Below, piece after piece: positions 9,901 to 19,677 of a DNA stretch of 35,595 bases. Origin of the DNA: Candidatus Omnitrophota bacterium (GTDB lineage: Bacteria; Omnitrophota; Gorgyraeia; Zapsychrales; Fredricksoniimonadaceae); NCBI GenBank assembly GCA_015228785.1, contig JADGCU010000015.1:1-35595 (forward strand). The letters run 5' to 3'. The notes beneath the pieces were generated by a model. The model had not been told where the DNA came from and ran no database searches. It saw only the letters and a program-made list of their open reading frames with translations. How positions within the stretch are numbered: the stretch's first letter is position 1; each line of letters starts with the position of its first letter. The position numbers were made by a program, and so were the translations under genes.

Positions 9901-12900
9901 GCTATAGAATTAAGCTGAGGGATATTGACGACCTTTATGTTAGTATCCACAAATTTCTTATACTGTTCCCTCGAAAGCCTTCCTTCGACCAACAAATATG
10001 CTGCGTGTGCGATCTCAGCAACACTTCCAATCTGAACCAATAGAGGATTTTGCGTTTCCGCTCCATTAACCGCCATTTGCATGATCTCGTTATCATCAAG
10101 CTCCGCGTCAAGTGCCAAGGATAAAAGGTACATAACAATAAGCCCTAGAATATTCTCACGATCAAAGTTCTCCGAACCTTCAGCATCCAGCTGTTGACCA
10201 ACCATGCTGGCCGCACGATTAAGTCCGCGCCAACGCGGATAATTCACCCTCCTAATAAGTTCTGCCATAGGGGCAAGCTTCTCTCCTGCGTTGAGAGGTG
10301 TGAGATCATAACGATTCAAAAGGTCTCCAAGTCCGATTTCTTTGAGCATCTCAACCCCATACGCTAACTCTGAGGAAATAAACTTGGATTTGACCCCCTC
10401 CGGTTCAAACATATACTCAGCTAATTCATCCCGCATAATCTCATACATATGGGCAATCCTGTCGCGATCCAACTCCTCGGTTCTGTGGACAATAGGAGGC
10501 AAATCTTTGGTATATTGTCCGCTGGCCCCTGTCTTACGATAAGGATAAAAATCATCCGCCTTTCCCAAAATCGTCGTTCCATACTGTGCCAAATTATTCC
10601 CCCACTTCGAACCAGGCATGGGAACCGCAACAGAAAGACCAATGTTGGTAGGATCGGTTTCTTGGACAAATTTAATCGTTTGTCTCACGTCCCATTCCGT
10701 CTCACCCGGAAGCCCAACCATAATAAATAGCCTCACCTCCTCAATGCCCGCCTCTTTGGCCATCTGGATCGCTTTCCGATTGGTAGCGATATCCGTTCCT
10801 TTGCCGATCACTGTATCCAATATCCGCTGAGAACCACTCTCAATACCAAAGGCTACACCAATGCACCCCGATCTCTTCATAGCGCGAAGTAATTCTGGAT
10901 TCATCGTATTTGTCCGAATAGAAGCCCGCCATCTAATATCCAGACCAGCATCCTGGATAGCCTTACAAAGATTCAACAGCCATTTTCGATCAGAGCTAAT
11001 ACCATCATCAATAAATGAAAAATTTCTCTGCCCTTGACGATAATAATTCCTGATCTCATCAACAATATTCTCCGCGCTTCTTTTTCTTAAGGACCTTCCA
11101 AAAACGCCCTTGGAACAGAAGGTACAGCCAAAAGGGCATCCTCTTGTTGTCAAAATAGGAACTGCTTTATTGGCAGGATTCACAATCCACACATCATAAC
11201 GCGCCATTTCCGCAGGCGGAATTGCAGGAAAAGGTAAAGCATCAATATCGGTCAGCACATCCGGATTTCCGGTATCAAATATTTCACCTGGATATTTAAT
11301 ACTGAATCCCTTAACAGCCAATATTTCGTCCTTTTCCCCTGACCGGTGAATAGCGTTAACAAATTGACAAAACGATCTTTCCCCTTCTTGACGGAAACTA
11401 ATATCAAAATTTGATTCCTTTAACATATTAAGATTATTAACAGCACTAGGGTGAGGGCCACCTGCCGCAATAATAACATTGGGGTCTAGTTCTCTGGCAA
11501 TATCTGCGGCCCGAAATGCATTGGAAGAAGATGCTGTCGTAAAAGATACCCCAACGATATCTGGCTGAAATTCTCTCATCACTTTCTTTAAATGAGCCTC
11601 TCTTTGCAACTTTGTTTTCTCAGGACCAACTCCCAGATCAAGAATCCTAACTTCCGCATCAGAATCTTTTTTGAGAGAAGATTTTAAATAATACAAACCC
11701 AAAGGGGGGTTAAAACTATTAAGACCCGTGATGTGCGACTGGACCAAAAGAACACGGGGCTTTCGACTTCCTTGAATAATAGAATCTGAAACTTTCGCAT
11801 AATTGGCCGGAGAGCCATGGATAACATCCGGCTCTTGAGCGCCTTCTCCCTTACGCACGGGACGCCACACATGAAGTCCTGGGCGTAGCTGTACAAATCC
11901 ATCATTCGAAGTGGGTTGCGCATTCATCGCAAACTCGTTAAGGATACGACTGACCTCATTTGCGGCCTCTACAGAGGTCATTCCCTCTCCATATTCTCGC
12001 CCGTTAAAACTGCCGCCCCTTGTATAACGCAATTCTTGCTTCAGCTTCTGTTGCTGCTGCGAATCAAGATCTTGTTCAAAACCTACAATAATGGATGTTT
12101 TCTTTTCCTGCGCATCCGTTGTAACAAAACAAGCTGCTAACGCTTCCGAAAAACTCAACCCCAAAATTAATCTTTCAATGATCTGACCAGACGGCGATAG
12201 CCTTACGCTCTCAGAAACAGAATAAATCGTATTGCCATCATCATCCGTGCTCTTGCGAATAACCCCGGCATCGCTTCTCTCAAGCTGTCTAATAACGGCC
12301 AACAACGCATCAGGCGCCGAAACATCAGCGGACAACGACTTAAACTCCGGCTCAGCGCCCAACCCGTTCTCATTCAAAGTCTCTCGCCATCCCTCCGTAC
12401 TTCTTAATGGAACATTAAATACCTGAGCAACTATTGTCTTTCCGGTAACCGCCTCACCGGCACCTATCATCATTGCTTTTTCTGAAACACGACGTCCCTT
12501 CACAATATCGGGATTATAATCATATCCTCCTGAAAAATACTTTCGGGGAACAACCTCTTTCGAATTATCATCGTACTCTTCTTTGATAAAATTAAAGACT
12601 CCTACCTTAACCGCCTTAAGATACTGCTGATAAATCTTTTCTTTTGCAGCCAAATCATCCGCCTTGATGCCATTAACCTTGTTTTTCTCAACATACGTTT
12701 TCCCTAATAATGTCTCACGCAAATTCCGCTTGAACCATGTAGCCAAAACCATGGAATAAAATATTTGCCTCAAATTGGCAAAGGACTCGCCTTCATTAAC
12801 CTCTTTTTCAATCTCAGGTAGAATTAAAGAACGCATGATCGATGAGGAAACATCGCTAATCTTCTCCGCGTCCCGAGCACCTTCCTGACCGTTCTCTTTC

Positions 12901-13565
12901 AAAGCAAGATAATCGCTCTCCAGCATAACTTTTAAATGTGTTGAAACAACAAACGCCACTTCCCCTCGAACAAAAATCTCAGCCTTACTAGGGACAATCC
13001 ACACCTTATGAAAGGTATCAACAGGGATTTCCGTGGTTCCGTAAAGCTTGCCAGCTTTTGCATAAAGTTCATTCCAAAACCTACGGCCCAAATCCCTCTC
13101 GGGATACATTAAAGAAGAAACAAGCTGTTTAAGAATATAATCCTGGGCAAGCAGGTCTTGCCCCATTGTTGTCTGACCAAACTTCTCCGCGACCATCCTG
13201 TCTTTTTCATAGGGCGAAAGATTAACCCAAAGATCATTCTCGGGAGTAGTGAGACTAGCAAGAAAATACTTAATGAGCCGGGCGGCATCATCCTTTAAGC
13301 CCGCAGGGTCCGATGTACCATCACCAGTGTCCAGAATAAAGTCCATCCGAAACGGATTCTTCGTATCAATCTTAATCCCTTTAAGAAGAAGCGGCGCAAC
13401 GCTCGGACTTAGTAACACCATGGTCCCAGGAACAGGCAGAACAACACTGCCTCCTGAAAAACTGCCAGCAGACGCAAGTTGGGCATAGGAAGACGGAACG
13501 CTTGAGCACACGAATGCCACAAGCGTCACGAAAGAAATAAGCCTATGAATTGTTTCTTTGAACAT
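6975..13565 (-). CDS. giant multidomain protein: signal peptide + conserved N-terminal module + B12-binding/radical SAM + NDK-like domain (split) + UDP-sugar pyrophosphorylase-like domain + C-terminal tail
   Basis: Single uninterrupted 2196-aa ORF; MFKETIHRLISFVTLVAFVCSSVPSSYAQ signal peptide; CPFGCTFC (codons 11115..11138); NDK-like QEAVMLLKP...NSVGTLRRD...NLVHLSAGP; UDPGP-like VIIGAGGEGGRLVG...PVLVMGNDKNVSHIEQL...KPVGHLEML...VLVIPNGDDMGFRID. Confidence 0.9.
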   Translation of the reverse strand: MFKETIHRLISFVTLVAFVCSSVPSSYAQLASAGSFSGGSVVLPVPGTMVLLSPSVAPLLLKGIKIDTKNPFRMDFILDTGDGTSDPAGLKDDAARLIKYFLASLTTPENDLWVNLSPYEKDRMVAEKFGQTTMGQDLLAQDYILKQLVSSLMYPERDLGRRFWNELYAKAGKLYGTTEIPVDTFHKVWIVPSKAEIFVRGEVAFVVSTHLKVMLESDYLALKENGQEGARDAEKISDVSSSIMRSLILPEIEKEVNEGESFANLRQIFYSMVLATWFKRNLRETLLGKTYVEKNKVNGIKADDLAAKEKIYQQYLKAVKVGVFNFIKEEYDDNSKEVVPRKYFSGGYDYNPDIVKGRRVSEKAMMIGAGEAVTGKTIVAQVFNVPLRSTEGWRETLNENGLGAEPEFKSLSADVSAPDALLAVIRQLERSDAGVIRKSTDDDGNTIYSVSESVRLSPSGQIIERLILGLSFSEALAACFVTTDAQEKKTSIIVGFEQDLDSQQQQKLKQELRYTRGGSFNGREYGEGMTSVEAANEVSRILNEFAMNAQPTSNDGFVQLRPGLHVWRPVRKGEGAQEPDVIHGSPANYAKVSDSIIQGSRKPRVLLVQSHITGLNSFNPPLGLYYLKSSLKKDSDAEVRILDLGVGPEKTKLQREAHLKKVMREFQPDIVGVSFTTASSSNAFRAADIARELDPNVIIAAGGPHPSAVNNLNMLKESNFDISFRQEGERSFCQFVNAIHRSGEKDEILAVKGFSIKYPGEIFDTGNPDVLTDIDALPFPAIPPAEMARYDVWIVNPANKAVPILTTRGCPFGCTFCSKGVFGRSLRKRSAENIVDEIRNYYRQGQRNFSFIDDGISSDRKWLLNLCKAIQDAGLDIRWRASIRTNTMNPELLRAMKRSGCIGVAFGIESGSQRILDTVIGKGTDIATNRKAIQMAKEAGIEEVRLFIMVGLPGETEWDVRQTIKFVQETDPTNIGLSVAVPMPGSKWGNNLAQYGTTILGKADDFYPYRKTGASGQYTKDLPPIVHRTEELDRDRIAHMYEIMRDELAEYMFEPEGVKSKFISSELAYGVEMLKEIGLGDLLNRYDLTPLNAGEKLAPMAELIRRVNYPRWRGLNRAASMVGQQLDAEGSENFDRENILGLIVMYLLSLALDAELDDNEIMQMAVNGAETQNPLLVQIGSVAEIAHAAYLLVEGRLSREQYKKFVDTNIKVVNIPQLNSIAKRLKNLARSMSRDDLVSLLKEADDSKTVNGEDLVLMDSSELLDPGQQEAVMLLKPPTTVGSDGKFNLPLIGAILDRIESFGCDVAGLRVLGGAYYQKHPDKLQEFYSDAYKGYQNGIRDPKTIRRIREIYDTPDFERTFKAPFSQTPIIPAIELVTKYGLTDEDVDQLWAPSRFSISIPDFERRYGIKVRIVEGKEAVSVENGEIAVPREMIIVESGVQKINWYEKKLPYGVNKVAISTSVFPVVHPRVNNGQPVIIVNGYVPGLFRAFDSPEEKRTIALLVRPKAGSGVSLKALREDLVGDENMPDRNSVGTLRRDAVEGILPVPEVQRPGLRGVTNLVHLSAGPLEALKEKVLVFEQPYTSTVFGQKLLESGYSAGQIKYLFSNPRVRSLKDGVLKEETLFGLTNKKTNEEALETIKKYFPPYRTEDPSATPSVSFDQHQKIIDAQPSLMANRLKAAQVRSPSESLTHIDQLKKEENRVNDRVGEELIKAGEIAVIIGAGGEGGRLVGYEVDDPTLRDKVHSTSLRLTIQGKDVEANLAEIRVAHIKGICQGDDQQRGIPVLVMGNDKNVSHIEQLWKKNGFYGLPSGDVSFYSQNGIYRFNPSKKDILVSGKVIKELEKVHNQKIEYGLIPQGTRFDPEKAVDEIMARNGSVGDPFRTDDGVISTKPVGHLEMLIQPFLNGRLAYLAERGCKVLVIPNGDDMGFRIDQRRLGHFYRSGKQMMTTLVEREEGQEGGFLFDVDLESNGQFKPQILEKDNVPAGFDFSQIRYISTNQNYFNLEGLFEFFLGGGSLQENLKRYFLLSQQERLELVNRKVSSLRFNFAVKPVRVGTDLTHPDRQIPIMSAAAQVERLIGDMSRLLTTEHLVVPRSEFSPIKTKADEQVAARMIEQRVHNGVPYAFRSGEWKSSEPAMTKDVGGIDLNPKYLDLLIQGNRLNVKGNQENADPLQTDGFSPIILKIMPVDISSILSKS

Positions 13566-13812
13566 TCCCTGCCCCTTTGATTCAACGAACTCCCACCAAA
13601 TGAAGTATACTTTACATATTATAAATATAAGGGAATGAAGAAAGGATCGAGAGAAAACGCTATTACTAAATCTTATAACACCATGAAATATATTATTTTA
13701 TGGATATTTATAAATAATAAATAATCATATTTCTTATATACTAATCTTGACAAATTTTACAAAATTCTTAATTAATCGATTCTTCTTACTTTTATTCTTC
13801 CTATAAAAGAAA

Positions 13813-13836
13813 AAAGCCGTTCTCTCGAACGGCTTT
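13813..13836 (-). terminator. rho-independent (probably bidirectional) terminator downstream of the PilZ gene
   Basis: Perfect 10-bp stem AAAGCCGTTC/GAACGGCTTT with TCTC loop; T-rich tract follows on the minus strand (reverse complement of aaaagaaaa). Confidence 0.85.
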
Positions 13837-13865
13837 CTTATTTCATTATAAAATCATTGCGTCTT

Positions 13866-14234
13866 TTACATATGAGACGCAGCATTACGAGTTGGCGTCT
13901 TCAGTTGAACAAACCGAACAGCGATTTCATAGCATCTGCCTGATTTCTCATCAACGCGCGTCACCTCGCCAAATCCCTGAAAAATATCGACTATAACGGA
14001 AAGCGTTACGCTCACCTCTAAAATATCTCCCACAGCGTAAGGAATTTCACTCGAAAAAAGAAGACCCGTCAAACTCATATTATGCGTGCTCGACAAACTC
14101 CATGATTCCTCGGTTCTCTTTAAAACTGACTGATGCAAACGATGACGGATCGCCACAACACGTTCCGCGCGCAACGCTCCACGACGTTCTATCAATTTCT
14201 TAACCTTCTTAATTTTCTTAGCTGATCTTGTCAT
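13866..14234 (-). CDS. PilZ domain-containing protein
   Basis: 122 aa; RRGALRAERVVAIRHRL ... THNMSLTGLLFSSEIPYAVGDILEVSVTL ... EIAVRFVQL. Confidence 0.72.
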   Translation of the reverse strand: MTRSAKKIKKVKKLIERRGALRAERVVAIRHRLHQSVLKRTEESWSLSSTHNMSLTGLLFSSEIPYAVGDILEVSVTLSVIVDIFQGFGEVTRVDEKSGRCYEIAVRFVQLKTPTRNAASHM

Positions 14235-14278
14235 AATATCTCCACCAAATAATTTTACCCCTTCGTTAATAAAAAATC

Positions 14279-14299
14279 ACGGGGTTTTTTGTCACCCGT
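14279..14299 (-). terminator. weak candidate terminator after fumC
   Basis: ACGGG/CCCGT 5-bp stem followed on the minus strand by GATTTTTTATT. Confidence 0.45.
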
Positions 14300-14303
14300 A
14301 ACA

Positions 14304-15692
14304 TCAATACGGATGCGTCATATCCTGAGGCCGAACGATTCTGTCGAAATCTTCCCCCTTCACGAATCCTAAAGCAAGCGCCGCCTCCTTAAGGGTTGTA
14401 TTTTCCTTATGCGCTTTTTTTGCAACTTCTGCGGCCTTATCGTAACCGATATGCCCGGTCAAAGCAGTCACCAACATCAAAGAACGATCCACATGTTCCT
14501 TGATCCTGGGCATATTCGCCTCAATACCAACAATACAATTAATCCGGAAACTTTCGCACGCATCTGTCAACAACCTTATGGAATGAAGAACATTATAAAT
14601 AATAACCGGCTTATACACATTAAGTTCAAAATTACCGGACGCTCCCGCAATGGTGACTGCAACATCATAGCCCATCACTTGAGCACAAACCATGGTCATG
14701 GCCTCACACTGTGTGGGATTGACCTTCCCGGGCATAATCGAACTACCCGGCTCGTTCTCCGGAATCAAAATCTCGCCGATCCCAGAACGAGGCCCAGATG
14801 AAAGCCAGCGAATGTCATTGGCGATCTTCATCAGAGACGCGGCTACCGTCTTTAATGCGCCGCTCAATTCAACCATGGCATCGTGCGCGGCCATCGCCTC
14901 AAAGGTATTATCCGCCTGACGAAATACCAGGCCCGTTTCAGAAGAAATATGCTTTGTCGCAACTTTCGCGAAATCTTTATGGGTATTAAGCCCAGTCCCG
15001 ACGGCTGTCCCACCAATAGCCAACTGAAGCAGCCGTGGCATTGTTGCCTCCAGTCGATCGACCGCGTTAGCGAGCTGCTGCGCATAACCAGAAAATTCCT
15101 GCCCCAAGGTTAGCGGTGTCGCATCCATCAAGTGTGTCCGGCCGATCTTCACAATATCCTTAAACGCCTCAGTTTTTTCTAAAAATATCCCATACAATGA
15201 ACGCAACGATGGAATCAATTTTTCATGAACGGCCACGGCCGCGGCCACATGCATCGCTGTTGGAAAAATATCGTTAGAAGATTGCCCCTTATTTACAGCG
15301 TCATTAGGATGAACAAGTGATTTCAGCCCCAGCTCCCCTCCCAGAATTTCAGAGGCGCGATTAGCCAAAACCTCGTTCATATTCATGTTGGTCTGGGTGC
15401 CACTTCCCGTCTGCCAAATGACAAGGGGGAAATGGCCATCAAACTTCCCGGAAACAACCTCATCCGCTGCCTGAATGATCGCCTGCGACTTTTTCCCGTC
15501 TAGGACACCAAGCTCCCTGTTTGTACAAGCTGCTGCTTTTTTAACAAGAGCCAAGGCATAAATAAAATCCAAAGGAAAACTCTCCCCCCCGATCTTGAAA
15601 TTCTGGATCGAGCGGGCCGTCTGGGCGCCGTAATACTTGTCCGACGGAACCTTGATCTGGCCAAAACTGTCTGCTTCTAAACGATAGTTCAT
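14304..15692 (-). CDS. fumC: class II fumarate hydratase
   Basis: 462 aa; [16 protein letters not shown] signature, [19 protein letters not shown]. Confidence 0.97.
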   Translation of the reverse strand: MNYRLEADSFGQIKVPSDKYYGAQTARSIQNFKIGGESFPLDFIYALALVKKAAACTNRELGVLDGKKSQAIIQAADEVVSGKFDGHFPLVIWQTGSGTQTNMNMNEVLANRASEILGGELGLKSLVHPNDAVNKGQSSNDIFPTAMHVAAAVAVHEKLIPSLRSLYGIFLEKTEAFKDIVKIGRTHLMDATPLTLGQEFSGYAQQLANAVDRLEATMPRLLQLAIGGTAVGTGLNTHKDFAKVATKHISSETGLVFRQADNTFEAMAAHDAMVELSGALKTVAASLMKIANDIRWLSSGPRSGIGEILIPENEPGSSIMPGKVNPTQCEAMTMVCAQVMGYDVAVTIAGASGNFELNVYKPVIIYNVLHSIRLLTDACESFRINCIVGIEANMPRIKEHVDRSLMLVTALTGHIGYDKAAEVAKKAHKENTTLKEAALALGFVKGEDFDRIVRPQDMTHPY

Positions 15693-15693
15693 A

Positions 15694-17172
15694 TCAATTG
15701 TTCACAATATAATCCGTTAACAAACGAACACCATACCCTGTCGCCCCATGACCATAATACCAGTGCGAATCACCATCCACAAAGGCTGTGCCAGCGATAT
15801 CAATATGGGCCCATGCCGTATCCCCAACGAATGCTTTCAAAAATTCTGCTCCGCAAATTGTCCCCGCTGATCCTCGAACATTGCTGATATTTTTAATGTC
15901 CGCGATCTTAGACTTAAGTGCATCTTTATATTCAGAATACATCGGAAGCTGCCAGGCACGATCATCTGTCTGTTGAGCGCTCTTTAAAAGCGCTTTAATA
16001 AGATCATCATTGTTCCCCAGGATACCTGCATAATCATGCCCCAACGCCACAACACAGGCACCGGTCAGTGTCGCAATATCAATCACACGCGCAGGTTTAT
16101 AATTCTTGATCACATACGCAAGAACATCAGCCAAAACAAGACGTCCTTCAGCATCGGTATTTCCGATCTCAACCGACTTTCCTGAGTAACCAACGATAAC
16201 ATCCCCAGGCTTATATGAATTCGCATCAATCGCATTCTCTACCATTCCAGCCGCAAAGATCAAATTCTTCTTAGGCTTAAGTGCCAAAACCGCCTTCAGT
16301 GTTGCCCAGACAGCCGCAGCACCACTCATATCCTCACGCATCGTCTCCATGCTTCCCGATGGCTTAAGATTCAATCCACCCGTGTCATACGTCAACCCCT
16401 TGCCAACAAGCGCCGTATAAGGAACGCTCTTCCCGGCTCCCGTATACTTGACGACAACAACACGCGGCTCTTTGCTGCTTCCCTGGTTCACAGCAAGCAA
16501 CAGGCCCAACTTCTTAGCTTTCAATTTTGCGCGGTCTAGAATCTCAAGAGAGATATTCTTTTCGCCGCGCACCAAAGTACGAACCTGTTTCTCCAGATAT
16601 TCTGCGGTAACAACATCAGCGTTATCATTAACAAGATCACGCGCAAAATTAACACTTTCAGCAATCTTCACTGCCAGAACACAGGCCTTCCCAAAAGTCG
16701 TGACAAAAACATAATCCTTCTTCTGGACTGTTTTGTCATCCTTCTTGGGGGTAATATATTTCTTCCACGCATAAACGCCGATCGTTGCGGCTTCAACAGC
16801 AGCACAAGCGACCTCTGCATTATCTTTTGAAAGAAGCACTTCGATAGTCTTGGCTTTCTTAAGGTTTCCTGAAAGAAAAGCCCGGCGTAAATAAACGCGC
16901 AGAGCCGTCATGGTGAGATCTTTTTCTTTCCCAAGACCTAATAAAAGAATGATCTTCTTGCCAATAATAATCGGAAAGACCTCCCCTTTATTACCTTCGA
17001 ACTGACCCGCGAGAACCAATTTCTTAATGTCGCCTAGAATCTGTTTAGGAAACGTGGACGCCTTAACCTGTTCAACGGTTAAACAAACGACGGCCGCATC
17101 CTTGTCAAATCCTGCATTGTCACGATATGAGATCACTATAAACTCCTTTAACAACAACTGCTTTCTGATCAC
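15694..17172 (-). CDS. pepA: leucyl aminopeptidase (M17)
   Basis: 492 aa; [38 protein letters not shown] and [17 protein letters not shown]17 signatures. Confidence 0.97.
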   Translation of the reverse strand: MIRKQLLLKEFIVISYRDNAGFDKDAAVVCLTVEQVKASTFPKQILGDIKKLVLAGQFEGNKGEVFPIIIGKKIILLLGLGKEKDLTMTALRVYLRRAFLSGNLKKAKTIEVLLSKDNAEVACAAVEAATIGVYAWKKYITPKKDDKTVQKKDYVFVTTFGKACVLAVKIAESVNFARDLVNDNADVVTAEYLEKQVRTLVRGEKNISLEILDRAKLKAKKLGLLLAVNQGSSKEPRVVVVKYTGAGKSVPYTALVGKGLTYDTGGLNLKPSGSMETMREDMSGAAAVWATLKAVLALKPKKNLIFAAGMVENAIDANSYKPGDVIVGYSGKSVEIGNTDAEGRLVLADVLAYVIKNYKPARVIDIATLTGACVVALGHDYAGILGNNDDLIKALLKSAQQTDDRAWQLPMYSEYKDALKSKIADIKNISNVRGSAGTICGAEFLKAFVGDTAWAHIDIAGTAFVDGDSHWYYGHGATGYGVRLLTDYIVNN

Positions 17173-17189
17173 TCGTTAAGAATTCCCTG

Positions 17190-18482
17190 TTACCGCTTAT
17201 TGATCGACAAATAATCCCGCTTATTGTGCCCCACATAGATTTGTCTTGGACGACCGATCTTTCTTCCCGGATTATCCATCATCTCTTTCCAATGGGCGAT
17301 CCAGCCCGGCATACGACCGATAGCAAACATCACCGTAAACATGTTCCTGGGAATGCCCAAAGCCTTATAAATGATGCCACTATAAAAATCTACATTCGGA
17401 TAAAGATTGCGGTCAACAAAATACGAGTCCGCCAACACTTTCTTTTCTACTTTCAAAGCGATATCAAGAAGCGGATCATTGATGCCGAGCTTTTGTAGAA
17501 TATCATGTGCACATTCCTTAATAATCTTGGCACGCGGATCATAACTTTTGTACACACGATGACCAATGCCCATAAGACGAAACGGATTCGTCTTGTCCTT
17601 AGCCATTTCAAGACATTTATCAACGTTGCTATCTTCTTTTTGAATTGCTTCGAGCATTTCAATAACCGCCTCATTGGCGCCACCATGTAAAGGTCCCCAT
17701 AAGGCACAAATTCCAGCCGATACAGAAGCAAAGAGATTAGAATGCGCACTCCCGACCAAGCGAACGGTCGACGTGGAACAGTTCTGCTCATGATCAGCAT
17801 GAAGGATCAAAAGGACCTTGAGAGCCTTCGAAACTTCATCATAAATTTTATAAGGTCTCGAGGGATTAGAGAACATCATATTCAAAAAGTTAGGGACATA
17901 TTCAAGATCATGCCGAGGATAAACAAACGGCTCGCCAATCGATTTCTTATAAGCAAACGCGGCAATCGTCCGGATCTTGGACATAAGCTGAACCGCAACC
18001 CTGTCAAATTCCTCTGTTGAAAGAGCCGCCGAATCTATCCCAGGATAATAAGTTGATAAAGCACAAACAACAGAGGCCAAGATCGCCATAGGATGAGCCC
18101 TGGTCGGAAACCCATCAAATAAATGTTTCATATCCTCATGGAGGGTTGAATGCTCTGTAAATGTTTCTGAAAAGTTCTTGAACTGCTCAGCTGTCGGAAG
18201 ATCCCCATAAATCAGAAGGTAAGCGATCTCAACAAAGCCTGCATGCTCTGCCAGTTGTTCAATAGGATATCCACGATAACGCAATATTCCCGCCTCCCCA
18301 TCGAGATAAGTGATCGCACTCTTACAATTGGAGGTATTGCCAAACCCTTGATCAAAAGTCACATAATTGGTAAGCGTGCGAAGCTTCGAAATATCGATCC
18401 CCTTTTCCCCCTCTGTCCCGACAATCACCGGCAATTCATAAGTATTGCCATCGAGAATAACTTTTGCGCTTTGCTGATCCAT
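17190..18482 (-). CDS. gltA: citrate synthase (type II)
   Basis: 430 aa; HADHEQNCSTSTVRLVGSAHSNLFASVSAGICALWGPLHGGANEAV, FRLMGIGHRVYKSYDPRAKI. Confidence 0.97.
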   Translation of the reverse strand: MDQQSAKVILDGNTYELPVIVGTEGEKGIDISKLRTLTNYVTFDQGFGNTSNCKSAITYLDGEAGILRYRGYPIEQLAEHAGFVEIAYLLIYGDLPTAEQFKNFSETFTEHSTLHEDMKHLFDGFPTRAHPMAILASVVCALSTYYPGIDSAALSTEEFDRVAVQLMSKIRTIAAFAYKKSIGEPFVYPRHDLEYVPNFLNMMFSNPSRPYKIYDEVSKALKVLLILHADHEQNCSTSTVRLVGSAHSNLFASVSAGICALWGPLHGGANEAVIEMLEAIQKEDSNVDKCLEMAKDKTNPFRLMGIGHRVYKSYDPRAKIIKECAHDILQKLGINDPLLDIALKVEKKVLADSYFVDRNLYPNVDFYSGIIYKALGIPRNMFTVMFAIGRMPGWIAHWKEMMDNPGRKIGRPRQIYVGHNKRDYLSINKR

Positions 18483-18591
18483 ATGAGCTCCTATGAAAAA
18501 TTAAAATAGGGGTTTATTATATTACGTGTTTCTTAAAACCGCAAGACGATTAAACCTGTAGGATATCCTGTCTGACGTCGGAGAACATCAC

Positions 18592-19677
18592 CTACTCCGG
18601 ACTAGAAAGAGGCAAGGGCTCATGACCGACTGCTTTATTAATCGCCTTGATTTGAGGAAGCGCCTTGATGAACGCATCGACAACGGCTGAATCAAAAGAA
18701 GTTCCGGACATTTTCTTGATCTCTTTAACCGCCTCATCAAAAGGCCATGCTTTTTTATAAGGACGCTCAGAAGTCAACGCATCAAAAACATCGCACACCG
18801 CACAAATGCGCCCTGCGATCGGAATTTCTTCGCCATGAAGCCCCTGCGGATAGCCTTTCCCATCCCAACGTTCATGATGCGTACGGGCAATATTCTCCGC
18901 CATTCGCAAGAATGCGGAATCACTATTAGCCAGCATCCCCCCTCCGATCGCCGCATGAGTTTTCATAACTTCAAACTCATCCTTTGTCAAAGGACCTGGC
19001 TTAAGAAGAATACTATCAGGGATCGCGATCTTTCCCACGTCATGTAAAGGAGCGGTGTTAAGAATTTGTTCGCTTTCCTCCGCGCTCATCCCCATCGCCA
19101 GTGCCACGGCCTCACAATAACGGCTCATGCGAACAATATGCGCCCCTGTATCCGTATCCCTGCGTTCAGCCGCATAACCTAACCGTTGAATAAGCTCAAG
19201 ACGACTTTTATGAAGTTCTTCAGTGCGTTCTCGCACGATCCGCTCAAGATCAACATTTTTGCTCTGAACCTCAGCATGTAACAGTTTTGTTTCAATCACA
19301 TTACGGCAACGGAGAAGAACCTTGGCTGGCTCATACGGCTTGTTTAGAAAATCTTTAGCCCCTGAAGACAAAGCACGCAAATGGACCTTGTCATCGCTAT
19401 CTGCTGAAATAACCAGAATGGGAAGATAATCATCAGGATAAGCCTTCTTTAACGCATTCATCACGTCAAAACCGCTAACCTTGGGCATATGAAGATCCAA
19501 GACCAAAAGATCCGGATGAAAAGCCTCATACTGACGAATCAGACGCGTTGCGTTAGGAAGAGTGCGAATATTGTGAAACCCACCCGACGTTAGAATGCGT
19601 CGTAAAATAACACGATTAACTTTCTCGTCTTCCACGATTAAAATATTTGCATCCAGGATCTGTTCCGGTGTGATCAT
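18592..19677 (-). CDS. response regulator with HD-GYP domain (putative c-di-GMP phosphodiesterase)
   Basis: 361 aa; REC domain (LIVEDEKVNR, LLVLDLHMPKVSGF) and HDVGKIAIPDSILLKPG ... HHERWDGKGYPQGL. Confidence 0.93.
   Translation of the reverse strand: MITPEQILDANILIVEDEKVNRVILRRILTSGGFHNIRTLPNATRLIRQYEAFHPDLLVLDLHMPKVSGFDVMNALKKAYPDDYLPILVISADSDDKVHLRALSSGAKDFLNKPYEPAKVLLRCRNVIETKLLHAEVQSKNVDLERIVRERTEELHKSRLELIQRLGYAAERRDTDTGAHIVRMSRYCEAVALAMGMSAEESEQILNTAPLHDVGKIAIPDSILLKPGPLTKDEFEVMKTHAAIGGGMLANSDSAFLRMAENIARTHHERWDGKGYPQGLHGEEIPIAGRICAVCDVFDALTSERPYKKAWPFDEAVKEIKKMSGTSFDSAVVDAFIKALPQIKAINKAVGHEPLPLSSPE

Noticed and set aside
13566-13800. Long AT-rich intergenic region upstream of the giant gene
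   Set aside because: Contains many chance AT-rich promoter-like words (e.g. TTGACA on the plus strand at ~13748) and no convincing organised minus-strand promoter or repeat; probably the upstream region of the giant gene, but nothing specific can be supported.
2278-19677. Two PilZ proteins and one HD-GYP regulator as a dedicated c-di-GMP cluster
   Set aside because: They are far apart and in different operons; probably coincidental presence of common families.
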